This document shows positions 50,589-54,348 of a stretch of DNA of 54,348 nucleotides, piece after piece. The stretch's first letter is position 1; each line of letters starts with the position of its first letter. Below the pieces are notes generated by a model, which saw only the letters and a list, made by a program, of their open reading frames with translations, made no database searches and was not told the origin of the DNA. Origin of the DNA: Nocardia exalbida NBRC 100660 (lineage in GTDB: Bacteria; Actinomycetota; Actinomycetes; Mycobacteriales; Mycobacteriaceae); the NCBI RefSeq assembly GCF_000308575.1, contig NZ_BAFZ01000159.1:1-54348 (forward strand). Direction: 5' to 3'. Made by a program: the position numbers and the translations under genes.

Positions 50589-50731
50589 CATGTGCGGCGT
50601 GCGACGAGTACAACTTTTTCCCGGGCCGGACTCGGCCTCCCACCGAGCGTATCGCCGCTCCTCCGGCATTGCCGGGCTCGCGGACGGACACCGAGATCCA
50701 TTGGCTCGGCGGCAATCTCCCAGCGGCAAGA

Positions 50732-50773
50732 CACCGGCCCTCGACTAGAACGTGTTCTAGTCGAGGGCCGGTG
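50732..50773. terminator. 42-bp perfect palindrome with KstR-like core
   Basis: Arms 50732-50751 and 50754-50773 are fully complementary (20 bp) around a central GT. The core TAGAACGTGTTCTA (50746-50759) fits the KstR operator pattern TnnAACnnGTTnnA. Location 104 bp downstream of the DUF4383 stop favours a terminator-like role; a KstR-type binding site is the alternative. No sterol-type gene follows directly. Confidence 0.6.
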
Positions 50774-50876
50774 CCGAAACGCCCCTGCGCCGACCTCCCC
50801 GCTACCGAAGCCCCCCACCCCACCGCCCTCGGTCATCCCGGCGCGGGCGGCTCGATCGGGCTGGGTCGGGCGCGCT

Positions 50877-51365
50877 CTATTCCAGAATTCCGGACTGCCG
50901 GCCCGCTCCGGGCGCTTGGGTCACGGGCCGCCGCGCCAAGACCACTCCCAGCGCGATCATGCCGGCACCCAGCACGAAGTGCAGCCAGTTGTCCGCCGTA
51001 TCGAGCGGCACGAAGTTGGCGTCGCTGTCGGGGTTCACGAGGAGTCCGTACAGCCACAGGATCAGATATACGACACCGCCACCGATGAGGTACGCACGCG
51101 CCGACGCGGCGGCACGGGCCGCCAGCACTCCGGCGAACCCGAAAACAAGATGGACCACGTTGTGCAGCACGGACACGCTGAACAAACCGAGCAGCTGAGC
51201 CTGGGAGTGATGTCCCGCCCAGTCGAGTTCGCTGTAGTCGGTGGTGATCCCCGGGATGAAGCCGAGGATGCCGACCAGGAGGAATACCGCTCCTACGGCC
51301 ATGGCGGCGACCTGAAGAGGAGACCGCCGATCTGTCGTCGCGCCGGGTGGGGAAGTAGTAGACAT
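50877..51365 (-). CDS. DUF4383 multi-span membrane protein
   Basis: A 162-residue integral membrane protein from ATG 51365, preceded by GGAAAGG. Four hydrophobic helices are visible: VAAMAVGAVFLLVGILGFIPG (about 18-40), LLGLFSVSVLHNVVHLVFGFAGV, AYLIGGGVVYLILWLYGLL and WLHFVLGAGMIALGVVLA. NVVHLVFG and NWLHFVLG are the paired signature of DUF4383 proteins. The function is unknown; family members often occur in stress or envelope contexts of actinobacteria. Frames extending upstream are shadows of GC-rich non-coding DNA. Confidence 0.85.
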   Translation of the reverse strand: MSTTSPPGATTDRRSPLQVAAMAVGAVFLLVGILGFIPGITTDYSELDWAGHHSQAQLLGLFSVSVLHNVVHLVFGFAGVLAARAAASARAYLIGGGVVYLILWLYGLLVNPDSDANFVPLDTADNWLHFVLGAGMIALGVVLARRPVTQAPGAGRQSGILE

Positions 51366-51851
51366 CGCCGAGCCGACCCTTTCCGCTGGTAGTGGGTACC
51401 TTCGTCCCCGTGCTACCCCGGCGGGAAGTGGGCAAACAGGCAGGCTGCACGCTCGTCGGGGCACATGGTGGTCGACGGCCCGGACGACGTGGGCGGACGG
51501 ACGTGGTGGCGCCACGGTCGACGCGTCGATGGTGGACATCCGGCCGCACACCGAACGGGTGCGACGCCGGGCGACCGGGACCCGCCCCACACACCGGATC
51601 GCCAGTGACGCGCCGTGATCCTCGTCTCCTGCGCCGACTACATCGGAGCCGTGCCGCACCGAGGAACCGGCGTCCGCGCTGGTGCGACGGGCCGGGCAGA
51701 CGTCGATGGCGGCTTCGTTCGCGGTGCGCGGCGGCCGCCGTCGACTCGCGTAGGCCACTCGCTCGGGCAATACTGTGCACGACTCGAAAACAACTGTCCG
51801 CCTTGGTAAGCCAACGCAGTCTGTCAGCCGGATGGGTGATGCCCGGGAGGC
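51366..51851. other. 486-bp stretch without a convincing gene
   Basis: Several open frames cross this region on both strands, but none shows a protein family pattern, a good start with ribosome site, or hydrophobic structure. It probably holds the promoter of the DUF4383 gene and of the small protein at 51858; no repeat or hairpin of note was seen. Confidence 0.5.
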
Positions 51852-51857
51852 ATGGCA

Positions 51858-52034
51858 GTGTTGGTGTGGTGCGTTGTGGCGATGATCGTCGCCGTCCTGT
51901 TGGGCACAGCGGCAACGGCGATGGTGTGGGATCCGCGCGGCCGTCGCCGCGCGACCGTCACCGCGCCGATTCCGGTGCGGGCGACCGCGGAGTCCGCGGT
52001 GCCGAGCGCAGGCGATTGGCCGCGCACGCGCTGA
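51858..52034 (+). CDS. Small single-span membrane protein
   Basis: 58 residues beginning at GTG 51858 (GGGAGG 7 bp upstream; ATG 51852 is in frame but only 1 bp from that site). Residues about 1-21 form a hydrophobic helix (MLVWCVVAMIVAVLLG), followed by a basic patch DPRGRRR and a polar tail ending DWPRTR. A small membrane-anchored protein of unknown role. It converges on the strong terminator at 52071-52100. Confidence 0.5.
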   Translation: MLVWCVVAMIVAVLLGTAATAMVWDPRGRRRATVTAPIPVRATAESAVPSAGDWPRTR

Positions 52035-52070
52035 ACGGAACACGGCGCCGTCCGCGAGTTCGGGCGATCA

Positions 52071-52100
52071 GGCGGCGAGGCGGTGTCCCGCCTCGCCGCC
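52071..52100. terminator. Bidirectional terminator hairpin, 13-bp perfect stem
   Basis: Arms GGCGGCGAGGCGG (52071-52083) and CCGCCTCGCCGCC (52088-52100) pair perfectly around a 4-base loop, between convergent genes ending at 52034 and 52115. Confidence 0.85.
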
Positions 52101-52114
52101 ACCTCGGTCACTCG

Positions 52115-52420
52115 TCAGCTGACGGAGACGCTGCCGCCCTTGGGCAGGTAGCCGATCTTCTCCACCGGCAGCTCGCCGACCACGGAGCCGGTGCAGTCCC
52201 GGCCGGAGTACAGCGTGACGGCACGATCGGTGCTGTTGACGACAGTGATCTGGAACGTGGTGTAGAAGGTTCCGTCGGTGTTCAAGCAGCCCACCGGATC
52301 CGCGTGCAGCTCACCGTTGATCGACAGCGTTCCGACCGCGGCCTGCGCCGTCCCCGCCGACAGCATGGCCGCGGCCCCCGCCAGGGCCAGCGCACCGACA
52401 AACCCAGCAGTACGAATCAT
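52115..52420 (-). CDS. Small secreted protein with Sec signal peptide
   Basis: A 101-residue protein from ATG 52420 with GGAGG 6 bp upstream. Seen: a classic signal peptide (MIRTAGFVGALALAGAAAML, cleavage likely after AQA near residue 27) and a mature part of about 73 residues with two Cys (VGCLNTDG and GRDCTGS) that could form a disulphide and a beta-rich pattern ITVVNSTDRAVTLYSG. It resembles small secreted actinobacterial proteins of unknown function. The minus strand and separate promoter in the 173-bp gap upstream suggest an independent gene. Confidence 0.8.
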   Translation of the reverse strand: MIRTAGFVGALALAGAAAMLSAGTAQAAVGTLSINGELHADPVGCLNTDGTFYTTFQITVVNSTDRAVTLYSGRDCTGSVVGELPVEKIGYLPKGGSVSVS

Positions 52421-52593
52421 TCGTGCCTCCAGTTCTTTTCGATGTCGACCAACCCCGAAGCCGACGTCTCGTGAAAATGCGCCTGTGATTCTGTCACGAG
52501 TTCCAGCGGGACGGAACCGTGCTGGTCGAGACGCCGGGAGACACGACATCGCGCGGCCGGGCGCAGGTAACACCCGGCCGAGCGTTTCCGCGA

Positions 52594-53184
52594 TCAGGCG
52601 GCGGCGTGCGCGGCGCCGACCGCCGCGGTGTCCTTGCGAACCCCGAACGCCACGATGATCTCCACGATGCCGAGGATGATCAGCCACACCCCCGCCAAGA
52701 CGGCGAGGGTGGCCACCGACCGCACCGGCCAGATGATCAGCACGACGCCGGCGGCCGCGGTCACGACGCCGAAGAACACCTGCCACCAGCGCCCCGGCAT
52801 CCCGGGTTCGGAGATCGCGGCTACCAGCAGCGCGATCCCGCGGAACAGCCAGCCGATGCCGATCCACAATCCGAGCAGCAGGATCGAGGCCAATTCGTCG
52901 CGGAAGCAGAAGACGCCGACCACGATGGACAGCACCCCGATAACGAACGCCAGCACGCGCAGACCGGCGCCGCCAGGCGCTCCGAAGGCCGCGATCAGCT
53001 GCAGGAAACCCGTGACCACGAGGTAGACGCCGAAAATGATGCCCGCCGCCAGCAGGGTGATGTCCGGCCAGGCCAGGATCAGGATGCCGAGGATCACCGC
53101 GAGAATGCCGGTGACCAGAATGGTTTGCCACGCACGGCGGGCAAGAGACTGCAGGGGACCCTCTACCACGCTGTTTGTCGTCAT
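52594..53184 (-). CDS. HdeD/DUF308-family membrane protein
   Basis: A 196-residue integral membrane protein with six predicted helices in three pairs, e.g. TILVTGILAVILGILILAW, LLAAGIIFGVYLVVTGFLQLI, LRVLAFVIGVLSIVVGVFCF, ILLLGLWIGIGWLFRGIALLV, VFFGVVTAAAGVVLIIWP and LAVLAGVWLIILGIVEII. The internal repeats and the FRGIALL/LGIVEII pattern fit the HdeD family, linked with acid stress in enterobacteria; its role here is unknown. It diverges from the glycosyltransferase at 53400, whose promoter must lie in the 215-bp gap. Confidence 0.88.
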   Translation of the reverse strand: MTTNSVVEGPLQSLARRAWQTILVTGILAVILGILILAWPDITLLAAGIIFGVYLVVTGFLQLIAAFGAPGGAGLRVLAFVIGVLSIVVGVFCFRDELASILLLGLWIGIGWLFRGIALLVAAISEPGMPGRWWQVFFGVVTAAAGVVLIIWPVRSVATLAVLAGVWLIILGIVEIIVAFGVRKDTAAVGAAHAAA

Positions 53185-53399
53185 GCATTGATGCTATAGC
53201 TCACCCCCTCGGGTTTTCTGCCCATTTGCCCAGTGGGCCGCAACATGCTGGATCAGCCTGGTACTGCGGCGTTGCCCGGAGTTCACGTTTCGCCGCCCGT
53301 GCGGTCGGGTAGTCATCTCGGAGTGACTCTTCGTTGGCGCCCCCGGGGGTGAACGGGTGGGTCGGGGTTCGGTGAGACTCGGGTGGCTAGGAGAAGAGG

Positions 53400-54348
53400 G
53401 TGGCGGTTCTGCTCGTGTTGCAGGCGCGTGGGCTGGGTGACCTACTCACCGCGGTCCCGGCTCTCCGCGCACTGCGCCGGGCCAAACCGCACGATCGCAT
53501 CGTTTTGGCGGCCCCGCAGCGACTGAAGCCGATCGTCGATCTGATCGCCTCGGTCGACGCGCTCGCGCCCACCACCGATCCGGGCAGCCTGCGCTGGGAC
53601 GCACCTCCCCCCGAGTTGGCGGTCAACCTGCACGGCGCGAGCGCCGAAAGCATCGTCGCGCTGTCCAGGACCCGGCCCGGACGCATCCTCTCCTTTCGCA
53701 ACGCCGCGTTCCCCGAGCTGTCCGGCCCGGAATGGGAACCCGAGATGCACGAGGTGGACCGCTGGTGTCATCTGCTGGAGTACGGCGGCATCGGAGCGGA
53801 TCGCCGCAATCTCGGACTGGTTCCGCCGGTGTCGACGACCAGCCGCCGCGACTGTGTGGTCGTGCACGTCGGCGCGGGCGCACCGGCGCGCCGCTGGCCG
53901 CCTGATCGTTTCGCCGCGGTGGTGCGGCACCTGCTGATGCTCGGACGCGAAGTGGTCATCACCGGCGACGAGTACGAACGCCAGCTCGCGCTGGGCATCG
54001 CCGCCCGGGCGGGGCTGCCCGTCGGCCGGGTGCTCGCCGGAGAGCAGAACCTCATCGATCTGGCCGCCACCGTCGCCGAGGCCGCCCTGGTGATCTGCGG
54101 GGACACCGGAGTCGTAGGCCTGGCCACGGCGTTCGGCACCCGCACCGTCCTGTTGTTCGGCCCCACCCCGCCCCGGCGGGCCGGTCCGCCCGCGCACCTG
54201 CTCGGCCGGCACGCGGTGCTGTGGACCGGCCACGTCGGCGACCCGGACGCCGACGCCCCCGACCCGGGTTTGCTGCAGATCGGGGTCACCGAAGTGATCA
54301 ATGCCGTCGACAAGCAGTTGAGCAAGCGCAACTGGCCCGGGACGGGCT
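53400..54348 (+). CDS. Glycosyltransferase family 9 protein (heptosyltransferase-like), 3' end outside window
   Basis: An open frame of 316 codons from GTG 53400 (AGGAG upstream) to the window end, with no stop. Seen: MAVLLVLQARGLGDLLTAVPALRALRRAKP at the N-terminus, VVVHVGAGAPARRWPPDRFAAVV, EVVITGDEYE and the C-terminal LVICGDTGVVGLATAFGTRTVLLFGPTPP, the typical GT9 pattern (two Rossmann-like halves with the nucleotide-sugar loop). Actinobacteria lack LPS heptose, so it probably builds another glycoconjugate; many mycolata genomes keep such a gene beside SDR or carbohydrate-kinase genes. The last visible codons are KRNWPGTG. Confidence 0.88.
   Translation, partial: MAVLLVLQARGLGDLLTAVPALRALRRAKPHDRIVLAAPQRLKPIVDLIASVDALAPTTDPGSLRWDAPPPELAVNLHGASAESIVALSRTRPGRILSFRNAAFPELSGPEWEPEMHEVDRWCHLLEYGGIGADRRNLGLVPPVSTTSRRDCVVVHVGAGAPARRWPPDRFAAVVRHLLMLGREVVITGDEYERQLALGIAARAGLPVGRVLAGEQNLIDLAATVAEAALVICGDTGVVGLATAFGTRTVLLFGPTPPRRAGPPAHLLGRHAVLWTGHVGDPDADAPDPGLLQIGVTEVINAVDKQLSKRNWPGTG

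Noticed and set aside
50732..50773. Palindrome as an attachment or transposon end
   Set aside because: No integrase, transposase, target duplication or second copy in the window.
1..54348. CRISPR arrays, tRNA, rRNA, prophage or IS elements
   Set aside because: No regularly spaced repeats, cloverleaf-like sequences, transposase or phage motifs were found on reading both strands.

Overview
The window looks like chromosomal DNA of a high-GC mycolic-acid actinobacterium, probably Nocardia or a close relative in the Mycobacteriales. The signs are very GC-rich third codon positions, frequent GTG/TTG starts, ATGA/GTGA gene overlaps, a mycofactocin-type SDR, DtxR/IdeR-type iron boxes and Ltp/DUF35 thiolase-like proteins. 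The genus is inferred; no rRNA or other phylogenetic marker is present. I see no tRNA, rRNA, CRISPR array, transposase or phage gene.

Positions 1 to about 48.7 kb, except an iron-storage pair at 31.3-32.1 kb, read as one large catabolic island. It holds two cytochrome P450s each next to a three-Cys ferredoxin, a Rieske oxygenase, a Baeyer-Villiger monooxygenase (BVMO), a SMP-30-like lactonase, a ThDP enzyme, two aldehyde dehydrogenases, five SDRs, two CoA ligases, three CoA transferases, six acyl-CoA dehydrogenase subunits in three neighbouring pairs, two crotonases, a hotdog hydratase, an acryloyl-CoA-reductase-like MDR, a thiolase with an HMGS-like/OB-fold partner, and a DUF35-thiolase fusion lacking the nucleophilic Cys (Ltp2-aldolase type). 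Together they suggest oxidation of a cyclic, possibly terpenoid or steroid-like compound, ring opening by Baeyer-Villiger chemistry, then CoA-linked degradation. The substrate cannot be read from sequence.

Layout: 1-2.6 kb, two amidohydrolases and a small EthD-like protein. 2.6-7.7 kb (minus), ALDH, CoA transferase, HMGS-like/OB-fold protein and thiolase. 7.9-16.1 kb (plus), leader ORF, SDR, mycofactocin-type SDR, ferredoxin, P450, DUF35-thiolase, hydrolase, DoxX, two HIBADH-like reductases. 16.4-20.4 kb, P450/ferredoxin diverging from an ACAD pair. 20.5-20.9 kb, remnants of a TetR gene and a crotonase/quinone-reductase chimera. 21.0-24.7 kb (minus), CoA transferases, crotonase, ferredoxin. 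24.8-27.1 kb, CoA ligase and SDR. 27.3-31.2 kb, MDR, hydratase, CoA ligase. 32.2-37.4 kb (minus), two ACAD pairs and a crotonase. 37.6 kb, GntR regulator. 38.8-48.7 kb (plus), the lactonase-SDR-Rieske-BVMO-SDR-ThDP-ALDH operon. 49-54.3 kb, unrelated housekeeping or envelope genes.

Two repeated operator families split the island. GAGA-N7-TCTC occurs before the 1.0, 7.9, 17.9 and 27.2 kb transcription units, and a related ATTCTC-N7-(G/A)AGAAT element lies at 0.8 and 7.7 kb; no intact regulator for them is in the window. A separate ATCCT-N4-AGGAT element with conserved flanks occurs at 24.8, 37.45 and 38.7 kb, two of the sites flanking a FadR-type GntR gene, its likely reader.
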